NCBI GenBank assembly: GCA_029263855.1
Contig: JAJUFC010000001.1
Coordinates: 186,001 to 250,000 of the forward strand
Length of the DNA stretch: 64,000 bases
Direction of reading: 5' to 3'
DNA from: Candidatus Thermochlorobacteriaceae bacterium
Lineage (GTDB): Bacteria; Bacteroidota; Chlorobiia; Chlorobiales; Thermochlorobacteraceae
Of this stretch, positions 51,654 to 61,900 are shown piece after piece. Made by a program: the position numbers and the translations under genes. The notes under the pieces are model-generated. The model saw only the letters and a list, made by a program, of their open reading frames with translations, was not told the origin of the DNA and did not search any database. The first letter of the stretch is position 1; every line of letters starts with the position of its first letter.

Positions 51654-51904
51654 GAGCCCTGTGCATCTGGCGAGGCACATCCCCCTTACGAAAGCGTGTT
51701 GAACCCCTGTGTCTCTGCGAGACACGTCCCCTTTGGCAAAGGGGACGTAGGCTGTGGTGGTGGCGTGGAGAGTGTGGTGATGCGGAGAGTGTAGTGGAGC
51801 GTGAGGGTGTGTAGTAATGCGAGAGCACAGCGGTGCGGAAACAGTCCCCTTTGAAAAAGGGGACGTTTTGACAAAGTCAAAACAGGGGTTCAAAACAGGG
51901 GTTC
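51654..51904. repeat. Multi-hairpin palindromic repeat, cluster 2
   Basis: A full unit at 51702-51890 has the same arms as cluster 1 (AACCCCTGTGTCTCTGCGAG to ACAGGGGTT), with a different central spacer made of TGGTG/GTGGAG-like short repeats. A diverged left half-unit (51654-51701) shares CCCCCTTACGAAAGCGTGTT with cluster 1. A second copy of CAAAACAGGGGTTC trails it (51891-51904). Confidence 0.85.
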
Positions 51905-51927
51905 TCAAAACAACGGAGGCAAGAGCG

Positions 51928-52302
51928 ATGACCAAAATTTTCAATCGAGTGGAAGAGAAGCCGAAGCGGCGAGCGTTGCGCAACGAGATGACCAAAGCCG
52001 AGCGCATCATTTGGTCAAGATTGAGCCGGCGGCAGATTGAGGGCGCGCGTTTTTTGCGGCAATACAGCGTGGAGCATTTCGTGTTGGACTTTTATTGCCC
52101 CGAACTCAAATTGGCGATTGAAATCGATGGCGCAACGCACTTCACGCCCGAAGCGCAAGACTACGACGCAATGCGACAAACGCACATTGAACAATATGGG
52201 ATTCGTTTTTTGCGCTTTACGAATGACGATGTTTACTACCGACTCAATGGCGTGGTTGAGAAAATTCGCGCGACGGTGCAAGCATTGCGGGCAGGCTCGT
52301 GA
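51928..52302 (+). CDS. DUF559 (Vsr-like) endonuclease domain protein
   Basis: A 124-residue protein of the DUF559 family, related to the very-short-patch-repair (Vsr) nucleases and the PD-(D/E)XK fold. Family features are LRNEMTKAERIIWSRLSRRQ, GARFLRQYSVEHFVLDFYCP, the catalytic-type KLAIEIDGATH and the C-terminal YGIRFLRFTNDDV. ATG at 51928 has ACGGAGG upstream; the longer frame from 51817 only reads through the repeat. It lies exactly between repeat clusters 2 and 3. DUF559 genes are often free-standing and multi-copy; whether they act in repair, restriction or mobility is not known. Confidence 0.88.
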   Translation: MTKIFNRVEEKPKRRALRNEMTKAERIIWSRLSRRQIEGARFLRQYSVEHFVLDFYCPELKLAIEIDGATHFTPEAQDYDAMRQTHIEQYGIRFLRFTNDDVYYRLNGVVEKIRATVQALRAGS

Positions 52303-52318
52303 AGCAAACCTCTTGCGT

Positions 52319-52481
52319 AACCCCTGTGCCTCTGGCGAGACAAGTCCCCTTTACGAAAGGGAACAGGTACGGAGGGGCGCGGTGGTCGTGCGGAGGGTTA
52401 TGGTAGTAATGCGAGAGCACAGCGGTTTGGAAACAGTCCCCTTGAAAAAGGGGACGTTTTGACAAAGTCAAAACAGGGGTT
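52319..52481. repeat. Multi-hairpin palindromic repeat, cluster 3
   Basis: A single full unit: AACCCCTGTG at the left and ACAGGGGTT at the right, with slightly diverged inner hairpins (GTCCCCTTTacgAAAGGGAAC; GTCCCCTTgaaAAAGGGGAC). The right arm from AGTAATGCGAGAGCACAGCG is nearly identical to cluster 2. The 148 bp from here to the photolyase gene show nothing else I can name. Confidence 0.85.
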
Positions 52482-52629
52482 TTGTAGGAAAACAATTACT
52501 TGAAAACGCTTTGCGGAACTTTTGGCAGGAATCAGCGCCTCGCTTTTAAGTTGAGCAAGCGAAAAGCCATCTCAAAAAACGCTTCGAGAGAGATTGGAGT
52601 TATCGCGCTCACAACATTCATCTCAACCA

Positions 52630-54057
52630 ATGGCTTATCAAACTTCAATCGTTTGGTTTCGCAACGATTTGCGGTTGCGAGACAACGAAACGCTTTTTCG
52701 CGCAAATGAGTCTTCAAAAACCCTCGTCCCGATTTTCGTTTTTGATGAACGTCACTTCGGCGCAACGCGATTCGGCTTCAAAAAGACAGGCGCGTTTCGC
52801 GCGAAGTTTCTGCTCGAGAGCGTCGCCGATTTGAAACGGTCGTTTCAAGAATTGGGGAGCGATTTAGTCTTGCGCGTCGGCAAGCCTGAACTCATCGTGC
52901 CTGAATTGGCGCGACAAGTGGGCGCAGACGCCGTCTTTTTCAGCGAAGAATCTACTGATGAAGAACTTACAGTCGAGCGCAATCTCAAACGCGCATTACA
53001 CACGCATACGATTAAGTTTCACACGGTTTGGCAGTCGACGCTCTATCACAAAAACGACCTGCCGTTCTCGCCCGAAAAACTGCCTGATGTGTTCACGACC
53101 TTTCGCAAGCAAGTCGAGAAGTTTGCCAAAGTTCGCGCGCCCTTTCCCGCTCCGAAAACGCTCAATCCGATTCCGCCAAGCGTGGAAGTCGGCGCGATTC
53201 CAACGCTCGAACAACTTGGACTCACAAGCCCAACCGACGACGCGCGCGCGGCGATTCGCTTCAAAGGCGGCGAACGCGAAGCGTGGAAACGCCTCGACGA
53301 TTACTTTTGGAAAACGGATTCGCTCCGACGCTACAAAGAAACGCGCAACGGACTTTTGGGCGCGAATTACTCGTCAAAGTTTTCGGCGTGGCTTGCCAAC
53401 GGCTCAATTTCCCCGCGCACGATTTACGACGAAGTCAAACGCTACGAATCAGAACGCATTGCAAACGAGTCGACCTATTGGCTCATCTTCGAACTGATAT
53501 GGCGCGATTACTTCCGATTTCTTTCGCTCAAACTTGGCAATCGCATTTTCAAAAAGCGCGGCATTAAAAATCAACCCGTCGCGCTCTCGCAAGACGAAGA
53601 GAAGTTTCAAGCGTGGGCGGAGGGCAGAACGGGCGTGCCGTTCATCGATGCCAATATGCGCGAATTGCGAGCGACGGGCTTTATGTCGAATCGTGGTCGG
53701 CAGAACGTCGCCAGTTTTCTCGTCAAAGATTTGAAAGTGGATTGGCGAATGGGCGCGGAGTGGTTCGAGTCGCTCCTTGTCGATTACGACGTGGCAAGCA
53801 ATTACGGCAACTGGAATTATGTCGCGGGCGTGGGCAACGACCCGCGCGAAGACCGCTACTTCAATCCGCTCCGACAAGCGTCGATGTATGACCCCAACGG
53901 CGACTATGTCCGCCATTGGATTCCCGAATTGAGCAAACTGCCCGTGCCGCTCATTCACGAGCCGCACAAAATTTCGCCCATGGAATCGACGCTCTACGGC
54001 GTTGAACTTGGCAGAGATTATCCGCGTCCCATCGTCCGAATCAAATCGGCGGAATAG
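52630..54057 (+). CDS. DASH-type cryptochrome/deoxyribodipyrimidine photolyase
   Basis: A 475-residue flavoprotein. The N-terminal Rossmann domain (IVWFRNDLRLRDNETLFRA) binds an antenna cofactor; the C-terminal helical domain binds FAD. DASH-type signatures are YKETRNGLLGANYSSKFSAW, STYWLIFELIWRDYFRFLSL, IDANMRELRATGFMSNRGRQ and DYDVASNYGNWNYVAGVGND. Such proteins use blue light to repair cyclobutane dimers, mainly in single-stranded DNA. ATG at 52630 (MAYQTSIVWFRND) is preferred over 52594. Confidence 0.93.
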   Translation: MAYQTSIVWFRNDLRLRDNETLFRANESSKTLVPIFVFDERHFGATRFGFKKTGAFRAKFLLESVADLKRSFQELGSDLVLRVGKPELIVPELARQVGADAVFFSEESTDEELTVERNLKRALHTHTIKFHTVWQSTLYHKNDLPFSPEKLPDVFTTFRKQVEKFAKVRAPFPAPKTLNPIPPSVEVGAIPTLEQLGLTSPTDDARAAIRFKGGEREAWKRLDDYFWKTDSLRRYKETRNGLLGANYSSKFSAWLANGSISPRTIYDEVKRYESERIANESTYWLIFELIWRDYFRFLSLKLGNRIFKKRGIKNQPVALSQDEEKFQAWAEGRTGVPFIDANMRELRATGFMSNRGRQNVASFLVKDLKVDWRMGAEWFESLLVDYDVASNYGNWNYVAGVGNDPREDRYFNPLRQASMYDPNGDYVRHWIPELSKLPVPLIHEPHKISPMESTLYGVELGRDYPRPIVRIKSAE

Positions 54058-54070
54058 AATCGGGGAAATT

Positions 54071-54106
54071 AAAAAGCCCTCTCTCCGCAAGGTGCGAAAA
54101 GAGGGC
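54071..54106 (-). terminator. Terminator for the reverse-strand SGNH gene
   Basis: GCCCTCT (54076-54082) pairs with AGAGGGC (54100-54106); on the reverse strand the stem is followed by TTTTTAATTT. Confidence 0.7.
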
Positions 54107-54133
54107 GGCGAAAGCCAAAATGCGAAAAGGGGA

Positions 54134-55768
54134 TTAGTAATGACCGCCAACAGCTTGAATCGTAGGCATCAAACTTTGCGGCGTGAATTGGCGCAAGAAC
54201 TCTTCGCTTGCAAGTCCGTTGCCGCCGACGGGGCGAGCGGACGAAACGCGGAAGATGCCATCGGGCAAGTTGCGCGTGTTAATGGCAGGAATGCTCGCGT
54301 TGAACTCGCGCTCGATAATCGGAATCATCTGATTGGCGACGATGGCGTGTCCTTTCGGTCCAGGATGAACACCGTCAATCGTGAAGATTCCGCCCGTCAG
54401 GAAGGTGGCGCGAAGTTCTTCGCCATCGGGCGACGTGATGCCTTGCTGAACGACTTGGTTGAAGAGCGTCGCAATGTCAACTACAAAAATGCCGTTGGCT
54501 TGGCTGTTTTTGCCGTTGATGAAGGCGTTGTATTGCGCAACGGCATCGTTGGCACTGGCGATTTCGGCTTGGTCAAGCGTGAATTGGTCAGGAAGCGGAT
54601 TTTCGCGCGAACCAATCGGGCGCGTGGTATCCACGCCTGCGCCGTTGGTAAAGCCTGCGGTCAGTTGTTGAAGGTTCAAAGTAGATTGACCTTGAAGGGC
54701 GCGCGTATTGTTGATGCTCGCAAGCAAGAGCCGCCAGAGCGTGCCTTTTACGCCCGTCGTGGTGTCGCCAATGAAACTCACGCCTGTGCCGCCGGGCAGA
54801 AGCACCATAAATTTTGAAACATCGCCGACGTCGCCCGTTGCGACGCTATCCACCCTATTTCCTTTGGCATAAAACAAGCGCGGCAGTTGACGCGCGGTGG
54901 CGACGGCGCGCGCATTCGGACCGAGAAAGGTCGCAAACGGAATCGTGGCGACGTTGGGAATGTTGAAGACGATGATTTTCACGTTCGGAACTTGCGCTTT
55001 GACGCGCGCCAGAATCGTGTCGTATTGCGCTTGAAATGCGTTGAATGGATAAATCGGCGTAACACCGCCGCTGGTAATGAATCCCAAGACTTCATTCGCG
55101 CCCGTCCATAGCGTAACCAATTTCGGAAGCGAATCGGGTTGTGCGCGCATCAGGTTGATGCCTTGTTGAACGCCATTGCTTCCAAACGCTTGATTGCGGA
55201 AAATGAATTGGTAGAACGGGCTTGCTCTTCCCGTGCCGAAGCCAAAAGGCGCGTCGCTTAAAATGTCTGACGCAAGCGAGCCAGGAATGCCGAGATTGTT
55301 GTAAGGACGATTGAGCGTCGTCAAACCGTCGGGTTGCAAGTTGGCGGTTGAAAGGTTCGTTCTCGTGATGGGCGTGCCTGCGCCTGAAATGCCGACGAGT
55401 TCCACGCGGTTGCTCACGAGACGCACGCTGCCTGGCGCGGTGGGGTCAAACAACACGCCGCCCAAGCCAGGCGAGCCAAAAGCGGGGACTTTGAACAAAC
55501 TGTCGGTCGTCGCGCCGTGAACGGCTTTGGCGAGCAGGTAGTCGTAGGAGTGCTTTTGTCCGCCTTGCGCGTCGTCGGCATAAAGCGAGCCGTTCATAAA
55601 GCCCGCCGTCAGACTGATGCCCAGCCCGACGTGACGTGCGGCGTTGTATTTTCCTGCGCGGAGTTCTTTGGGAGGCGTGCCACTATCGTTGGTGGCGTCG
55701 TCGCCGCAACCAAACAGCGTGGCGGCGCACAGGGCAATGCAAAGCGAAGCGAGTTTAAGGTTTCGCAT
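54134..55768 (-). CDS. SGNH/GDSL-like lipoprotein
   Basis: A 544-residue lipoprotein with lipobox LFGC after a short signal peptide (cleavage before Cys 21). The SGNH layout is visible: VGLGISLTAGF near the N-terminus in the position of GDS, LVTLWTGANEVLGF as the G-x-N block, and FTIDGVHPGPKGHAIVANQM at the C-terminus with the Asp-x-x-His pair. The first motif has ISL where GDS is expected, with Ser retained. Proteins of this kind are esterases or acyl hydrolases on the envelope; the substrate is unknown. It is divergent from the TonB receptor gene. Confidence 0.8.
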   Translation of the reverse strand: MRNLKLASLCIALCAATLFGCGDDATNDSGTPPKELRAGKYNAARHVGLGISLTAGFMNGSLYADDAQGGQKHSYDYLLAKAVHGATTDSLFKVPAFGSPGLGGVLFDPTAPGSVRLVSNRVELVGISGAGTPITRTNLSTANLQPDGLTTLNRPYNNLGIPGSLASDILSDAPFGFGTGRASPFYQFIFRNQAFGSNGVQQGINLMRAQPDSLPKLVTLWTGANEVLGFITSGGVTPIYPFNAFQAQYDTILARVKAQVPNVKIIVFNIPNVATIPFATFLGPNARAVATARQLPRLFYAKGNRVDSVATGDVGDVSKFMVLLPGGTGVSFIGDTTTGVKGTLWRLLLASINNTRALQGQSTLNLQQLTAGFTNGAGVDTTRPIGSRENPLPDQFTLDQAEIASANDAVAQYNAFINGKNSQANGIFVVDIATLFNQVVQQGITSPDGEELRATFLTGGIFTIDGVHPGPKGHAIVANQMIPIIEREFNASIPAINTRNLPDGIFRVSSARPVGGNGLASEEFLRQFTPQSLMPTIQAVGGHY

Positions 55769-56025
55769 ATCTTCTCTTGTCTATAAGGTTAAATTAAAAT
55801 CTCAACGTGGCTTTGCGTTGAGCGTTAGTTAAACGGGCGGCTATTTAAGCAAACTCGCCAAAAAAAAGAAATGCGCGTTGGCGGTCGAACGGCAAGCACT
55901 GCGCGCGGGTGATGTTTGATTTCCCCGCTTTGCAAATCCGCTCAAAAGCGTAAATTCAGCGCAGTTGTTTTCATCAAAGGAGCATTACAATTAACTAAAC
56001 TTCAATCAACTAACTGCTCAAAACA

Positions 56026-58683
56026 ATGAGAAACGCGATACGAATCGCGGCAAAGCCGCTTTTTGTTTTACTTTTCCTTTTCCTTCCCTCTGCCACATCT
56101 TTCGCGCAAGGCGTGCTGAAAGGCTCGGTTGTTGACGCAAAAACTTCTGAAACGCTCCCTGGCGCAACCATCAAACTGCTTGGCACGAAGTTCGGCGCAA
56201 AAGCCGATGGAAGCGGCAAATTCACTCTCTCTATTCCCGAAGGCTCTTACAAAGTTCAAGCCTCATATGTGGGCTATCAGTCGGTCGCAAAGAATGTGAT
56301 GGTTCAAAATGGCGAAACCATCACGCTCGATTTCAAATTGCAGACACTCGAAACGTTCGTCAACGAAGTGGTGGTAACGGCATCAAAGGGGCGACAAGAG
56401 AAAAAGTTAGATGCGCCAATTACGATTGAAACGATTGGGTTCGATGCGCTCAAACAAACGGCGAGCACGTCGCCCTTGGGCGCGGCGGCAAAACTCAAAG
56501 GCGTGGATTTCGTCGAGCGCGGCATCAACACGGTCGACATCACCTCGCGCGGCTTGAACACGCAGTTCAACACGCGCATGCTCACGCTGATTGACGGACG
56601 CTTGGCGACGCTTCCTGGTCTTGGCTTGCCGCAATTTTCGCTCGCGCCGAATCCGCCGCTCGACATTGCCTCCGTCGAAATCGCGGTCGGTCCCGCGGCG
56701 GCTCTTTACGGTCCAAACGCGCACGCGGGCGTGGTGAATATCATCACCAAAGACCCCTTCACTTTTTCGGGCGCGGAAGTTCAGGTTCGCGGCGGCTCGC
56801 AATCGCTCTACGACATCGGCGCGCGCTACGCCGACCACATCGGCAACTTTGGCTGGAAATTCACGGGGCAATTTATGCGCGCCAATCAGTTCGAGAGCGG
56901 CAATTTGTTCATTTATGATTTTCCAAAAACCGTCGGCGAAAACCAAACGATTATCACGCCCGAAACGCCCGCGCAACGCCGATTGCGCCAAAGCGACATC
57001 GACAATTTGCGAAACATCGGCAAGGCGTTCACCGAGCGACAACTTTCCACGCTCGAAGCCTCGCTTCGCAAAATTGATGGCGCGCTCTATTATCAAAGCT
57101 CGGTCGTCAACGCGAAGTTCGCCGCAGGCTACTCGGAATCCAACGGCTTCGTCGGTAGCAACTTTGGCGTGCTGGAAGCCAACGGATACAGCATTCAGTA
57201 TCAAAACCTTCAACTGACGGGAACGATTGGAGAAGTCGGCTGGTATGCGCAAGCGACGCGCACGGCGAATTCGGCGGGCAACTCGTTTCAGTTGCACGAC
57301 AAAGCCGAATTTATGGCGCGCGCCTTCGGCGCCGCGTTTATGGGCGTTGACCCGCGAACCCGCCCGCCGCAAAACTTGGTCTTTCCGTTCAGCACCACGC
57401 CTGAACAATACAACAACATTTTCAGCCGAATGGACAGAGCCTACATCGACTCCGCCTCGATTGCGGTGGATAATTCAGAACTGTGGGATTCAGAAGCGCA
57501 ACTGCGCTATACGATCGCAAACACGGACATCGTCGGCGGATTTCAATACCGCTACTACAATCCGAAAGCCAGTTTCCTTTCGGGGACGGACAACCCTGCG
57601 GCAGTCGCGTTTGGCGCGGCGCGCGACATCAGCGCGACCGAAATCGGCGGCTACTTGCAACTCGACCGACGCTTCTTCGACAACAAATTGCGCGCAACCC
57701 TCGCCGCCCGCTATGACAAGCACACTTACTACGACCCGCAGTTCAGCCCGAAAATTGCGTTTGTTTATTCGCTCACGCCTGAACAAAACATTCGTGTAAG
57801 TTTCAATCGCGCCTTCAAAGTGCCCGTTATTCTTGAAAATCATCTTTTCTTGCTCGGTGGATTGGCGCGCGGCAACGTCGGCGGATTCACGGTCATCACG
57901 GGCGGCGGCGGCATTCCAGATTTAGCCGCCGCGGTTGATTCCGCCATCGCCCAAGGCAGAGCCATCACCCGTTACGACGCGCTTCGTCCCGAACAAGTCA
58001 ACTCCTTCGAACTCGGCTACAAAGGCGTGATTTCCGACAAGTTCTTCTTCGATATCGTCGGCTATTACTCCATTTACAACGACTTCATCAGCCCCGCGTT
58101 TGAAATCGCCAATCCCGCGCCCGCCGACCCGCTTGTCGCGCCAACCTACGCTTACGACAATCGCACAGGGCGCATTCTCACGAACACCGCAGGACAAACG
58201 GGGCGCGTGATTACTTACTTCAACTACGGCAAAGCCACGATTTTCGGCTTCGATATCGGCGCAACGTATTTCTTCACCAAAGATGTTTCCCTCGAGAGCA
58301 GTTTCTCGTTCATCAACCTTGCTGATTCCGACAATCCCTTTGAGGCGCAAGGCATTCCGCTTGTGCTCAATGTGCCCACAACGAAATACAAAGCCACACT
58401 GACGGCGAAAAATCAACTCGTGAAAAATTCGTTTATCTCGCTTCACGGTCGGCACATTCCGGGATACTTGTTCCGCGCAGGTCGTTGGAACGGCACGCTC
58501 GAAGACCGCACTGTCGTCGACCTCACGCTTGGCTACGACTGGAAACCACAAGGCGTAACCTTCCAAGTTGGAATGAACAACATTTTTGATAACAAAACGC
58601 CCGACGTGCTCGGTGCGCCGATTATGCGGCGCTTCGTTTCCGCCACCGTAACCTATGGCATCGGCGGCTTCGTTGGGAATTAA
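56026..58683 (+). CDS. TonB-dependent outer-membrane receptor
   Basis: An 885-residue receptor. The signal peptide ends PSATSFA-Q (about residue 28). A carboxypeptidase-like regulatory domain follows (about 30-115, GVLKGSVVDAKTSETLPGAT to VQNGETITLDFKLQ), then a plug domain with VVTASK, a TonB-box-like stretch and VAVGPAAALYGPNAHAGVVNII-like motif (EIAVGPAAALYGPNA), and a beta-barrel ending FVSATVTYGIGGFVGN. It imports a large substrate such as an iron complex or vitamin across the outer membrane with energy from TonB. The ligand is not evident. It is followed by a terminator and is not paired with a SusD gene. Confidence 0.93.
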   Translation: MRNAIRIAAKPLFVLLFLFLPSATSFAQGVLKGSVVDAKTSETLPGATIKLLGTKFGAKADGSGKFTLSIPEGSYKVQASYVGYQSVAKNVMVQNGETITLDFKLQTLETFVNEVVVTASKGRQEKKLDAPITIETIGFDALKQTASTSPLGAAAKLKGVDFVERGINTVDITSRGLNTQFNTRMLTLIDGRLATLPGLGLPQFSLAPNPPLDIASVEIAVGPAAALYGPNAHAGVVNIITKDPFTFSGAEVQVRGGSQSLYDIGARYADHIGNFGWKFTGQFMRANQFESGNLFIYDFPKTVGENQTIITPETPAQRRLRQSDIDNLRNIGKAFTERQLSTLEASLRKIDGALYYQSSVVNAKFAAGYSESNGFVGSNFGVLEANGYSIQYQNLQLTGTIGEVGWYAQATRTANSAGNSFQLHDKAEFMARAFGAAFMGVDPRTRPPQNLVFPFSTTPEQYNNIFSRMDRAYIDSASIAVDNSELWDSEAQLRYTIANTDIVGGFQYRYYNPKASFLSGTDNPAAVAFGAARDISATEIGGYLQLDRRFFDNKLRATLAARYDKHTYYDPQFSPKIAFVYSLTPEQNIRVSFNRAFKVPVILENHLFLLGGLARGNVGGFTVITGGGGIPDLAAAVDSAIAQGRAITRYDALRPEQVNSFELGYKGVISDKFFFDIVGYYSIYNDFISPAFEIANPAPADPLVAPTYAYDNRTGRILTNTAGQTGRVITYFNYGKATIFGFDIGATYFFTKDVSLESSFSFINLADSDNPFEAQGIPLVLNVPTTKYKATLTAKNQLVKNSFISLHGRHIPGYLFRAGRWNGTLEDRTVVDLTLGYDWKPQGVTFQVGMNNIFDNKTPDVLGAPIMRRFVSATVTYGIGGFVGN

Positions 58684-58686
58684 GTT

Positions 58687-58730
58687 AGAGGTCTGAGGTT
58701 GAAGGACAGAAGGAGCGCAGACCTCTTTTC
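58687..58730 (+). terminator. Rho-independent terminator of TonB receptor gene
   Basis: AGAGGTCTG (58687-58695) pairs perfectly with CAGACCTCT (58718-58726) and runs into TTTC, 3 bases after the stop codon. Confidence 0.75.
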
Positions 58731-58776
58731 GCAGAAGAGGAGATTCATCGTAACGTTCTTTTAATCGGACAAACGT

Positions 58777-58784
58777 TATTTTTG
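58777..58784 (+). promoter_or_regulatory. Promoter -7 element for the eight-PAS kinase
   Basis: TATTTTTG matches the TAnnTTTG consensus and is the same octamer as the one before the large T9SS gene. It leaves a leader of about 150-170 bases before the kinase start; no clear -33 TTG is visible. Confidence 0.45.
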
Positions 58785-58951
58785 CCGCATCGTTGAAATG
58801 CCGCGCGCAAGTTTCAACGACGCGATGTGGCTTTCGGAAACACCGAAGAGCGCGAGGCATTTAAGCGCATTGCTGCAACGCCGCCGCCTCGCGCTCATTA
58901 GGCGAAGGATTTGTCTTCTTGAAACCGCTTCCTCAATCTCCTGACGATGCA

Positions 58952-61900
58952 ATGATGGACAACGCTGTTTTTGACTTTTGCCGAATCATCTTCGAACACT
59001 GCTGCGATGGCATCGTTCTGACGAATCGCGACGGTTTGATTTTGCAAGCCAATCAAGCCTTTGCCGACATTTACGCGACGCGCCAAAGCGACCTTGTGGG
59101 GAAGCCAATTTGGAGCGTTCTGCCGCCAGAGCAACAAGAAAAATATCGGGCGATTTGCGACGCGCTGTTCTCGTCCGCCGAATCAGGCGCAAAGTTTGAG
59201 ACGGTAATTCCCGGCGGCGGTCCGTCGAGCGTCTTGCTCGAGACCACCGTTTATTTTGCAGAGCCTGCGGGCGCAAGAAGCAAGATGCTCTCGCTGGTGC
59301 GCGACATCACCGAAAGAAAAAACAAACCGCGCCACGACGACCTGAAAGTCGAACTCGAGCTCCTGCAATCCCAATTCCAAGAACTGTTGTTGGAGCAAAA
59401 GAAAACCGAGAAAAAACTGCTCGACTCCCAAGCTGAACTGCGCAAGAGCCAACAACTCTTTGAATCCATCGCGAAAAATTTCCCCAACGGCGCCATCAAT
59501 GTCTTGGACAAAGATTATCGCATCGTCTTCACCGACGGGCAGGAGTATCGCAAATACAACTTGAACCCAACTGACTTTGTTGGGCAACCGATTGACGTTT
59601 TCTTCCCGAACAAAGATTTAGCCTTTTACAAATCGCTTTACGACAAAGTCTTTCAAGGCGAGACGCAACGTTTTGAGTTCGCAAACAACGGAATGTTCTA
59701 TGAAAACATCGCCGTGCCGCTTCCCGACGAGAACGGAAACATCAATCAAATTCTAACCGTTACGCTCAACATCACCGAGCGCAAGAAAGCCCAAGCGGAA
59801 GCCGAAGAATCGCAATCCCGCATTCAAGCTCTCGTCAATAACTTGCCCGGCGTCACATATCAATTCGTGATGAACCCTGACGGACATTTTTACTATACCT
59901 TCATTTCTGAACAAGCGGATAAAATTTTTGGCGTTGACCGAAACGAGATTCTCGCCAACCCTGACCAAATCACCGAGTTCATTCACCCCGACGACTTGCC
60001 CTCGTTTTATGACGCGCTCAATCAATCCATTCAAACGCTTTCGCAATTTTATTGGCTGGGGCGAATCGTTTCATCGCAGAAAACCTCATGGCTTGAAGCC
60101 TTTGCTCTGCCGCGCAAACTGCCCGACGGGAAAATCATTTGGGACGGGATTCAATTCGACATTACCGAGCGCATCGAGCGCGAAAAGCAAATCGAACGCT
60201 TCGACGAGCAACTCAAACTCATCGTCAAAAACGCGCCCATCGTGCTGTGGTCGCTCGATAAAGACGGTCGCTTTACGATGTCGGAAGGGAAGGGTTTGGA
60301 GAAATTAGGCTTCTCGCCTGGAGAGCCGGTCGGTCTTTCCGCCTTTGAGTTGTATGGGTTTAATCAAACCTTCGCGAATTGCATTCACAGAACGCTTGCG
60401 GGCGAGACGGTCGAGTTTGAAACGCGAGATAATTTCATGGACAATCTCGTGGCGTTCAAGCATCTCTTGCAACCGATGCGCAACGCGCAGGGAGAGATTA
60501 CGGGGGTGCTCGCCATCAGCATTGATTCAACGGAAGAGCATCGCGCCAAAGAAAGCAAAATGCGATATCGCGCGCTGGCGAACAACATTCCATGCGCGGT
60601 CTTTCAAGCCGAAACGATGCCTGACCTGACCCGAAAAATCACATTCGTTGGCGGGGGCATTCGTCAATTCGGCGTCAAACCCGAAGAGATGATTGGCTAC
60701 AACGACATCGCGCTGCGATTTTTGCACCCCGATGACCTTCAAAGTTTTTACAAAGCTATTGGAGAGTCGCATCAAACGCTCAGACCGTTTCGTTGGGAAG
60801 GGCGCGCGCTCATTCGCGGCAAAACCCTGTGGATTGAAGTCGCCGCCACGCCGCGCCGCTCCGACGAAGGCGTCGTGCATTGGGAAGGCATTATCTTGGA
60901 CATTTCAGAGCGAAAAGACATCGCCGCCAAACTCATCGAGGCGATGCGCATCGCCAACATCGCCACCATTGAGGTCGACCTGCAAAAACGCGAACTCATT
61001 TACAGCGACCGATACATTGAGCAACTGGGCGCGACGCTTGAACAACTCGGCGGTTCTCGCGTCGCCAAGTTCGATGAAATTGGAAAAGGGTTCGTGCTTC
61101 AAGAAGACCTGCCAATCATCGCCGCTCAACTGGCAAAGGTCGATGTCGCCAAATCGCAACGCAGATTCGCCAATGAGCCTTTTGAATTTCGAATCCGACG
61201 CGGCGACACGGGCGAAATCCGAACGCTCTACGTGTTCAAGACGGAGGTCTTTTACGACGCGGAAGGCAACGCCACGCACGCCATCGCCACGATTCAGGAC
61301 ATCACCGAGCGAAAAGCCCTTGAATCCGCTTTGCGCGAACTGAACGAATCACTCGAGCGGAAAGCGCAAGAGCGGACGGCGGAACTTCGTCAGAGCGAAA
61401 GCCTCTACCGCGCCATCGCCGAAAACTACCCCAACGGAATGGTCGGCATTTACAATCGCGCTTTCGTTCTGCTCTTCACGGACGGCACGGAATATCAACG
61501 CTTGGGCATCGACGCGGCAACCTTGATTGGGCGTTCGCTCTTTGACATTTATCCCGAACACGTCGCGCCCATCATCGCCTCGCGCTTTAATCGCGCTTTC
61601 AACGGCGAGGTGGTCAATTTCGAGTTGTCGCTCGGCGGAGGCGATTACTTCTATCTCGTCTCTCCGATTCGAGAAGAAAGCGGCGGCATTGAGCGAATCC
61701 TCGTCATCGCTCAAAACATCAGCGAGCGCAAACAAACCGAGCGACTGCTTCGCGAAAGCGAAGAACGCTATCGCTTGGTCATCGAGCAAACTGGACAACT
61801 CGTCTACGACTTGGATTTTAAGACGGGCGAAAACAAATGGTCGGGGGCAATCGAAAAGCTGACGGGCTACCTGCCTTCCGAATATCAAATTTCCGTTGCG

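Larger units (their letters stand above)
51654..52481. mobile_element. Possible composite element: repeat - DUF559 gene - repeat
   Basis: One endonuclease gene is bracketed by two direct copies of the multi-hairpin repeat, and the left edge lies where a methyltransferase-like gene breaks off. No transposase or target duplication is visible, so mobility is an inference. Confidence 0.35.

Noticed and set aside
50602-52481. CRISPR array
   Set aside because: The repeats are 160-190 bp, complex and irregularly spaced with genes between them; no short direct repeats with unique spacers and no cas genes.
54002-54817. Forward frame of 271 codons opposite the SGNH lipoprotein
   Set aside because: Shadow frame without signal or domain. 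The reverse strand has lipobox and SGNH blocks and its own terminator.
56407-57408. Reverse-strand frame of 333 codons opposite the TonB receptor
   Set aside because: Arg/Val-rich shadow frame with no domain; the + strand has a full-length family match.
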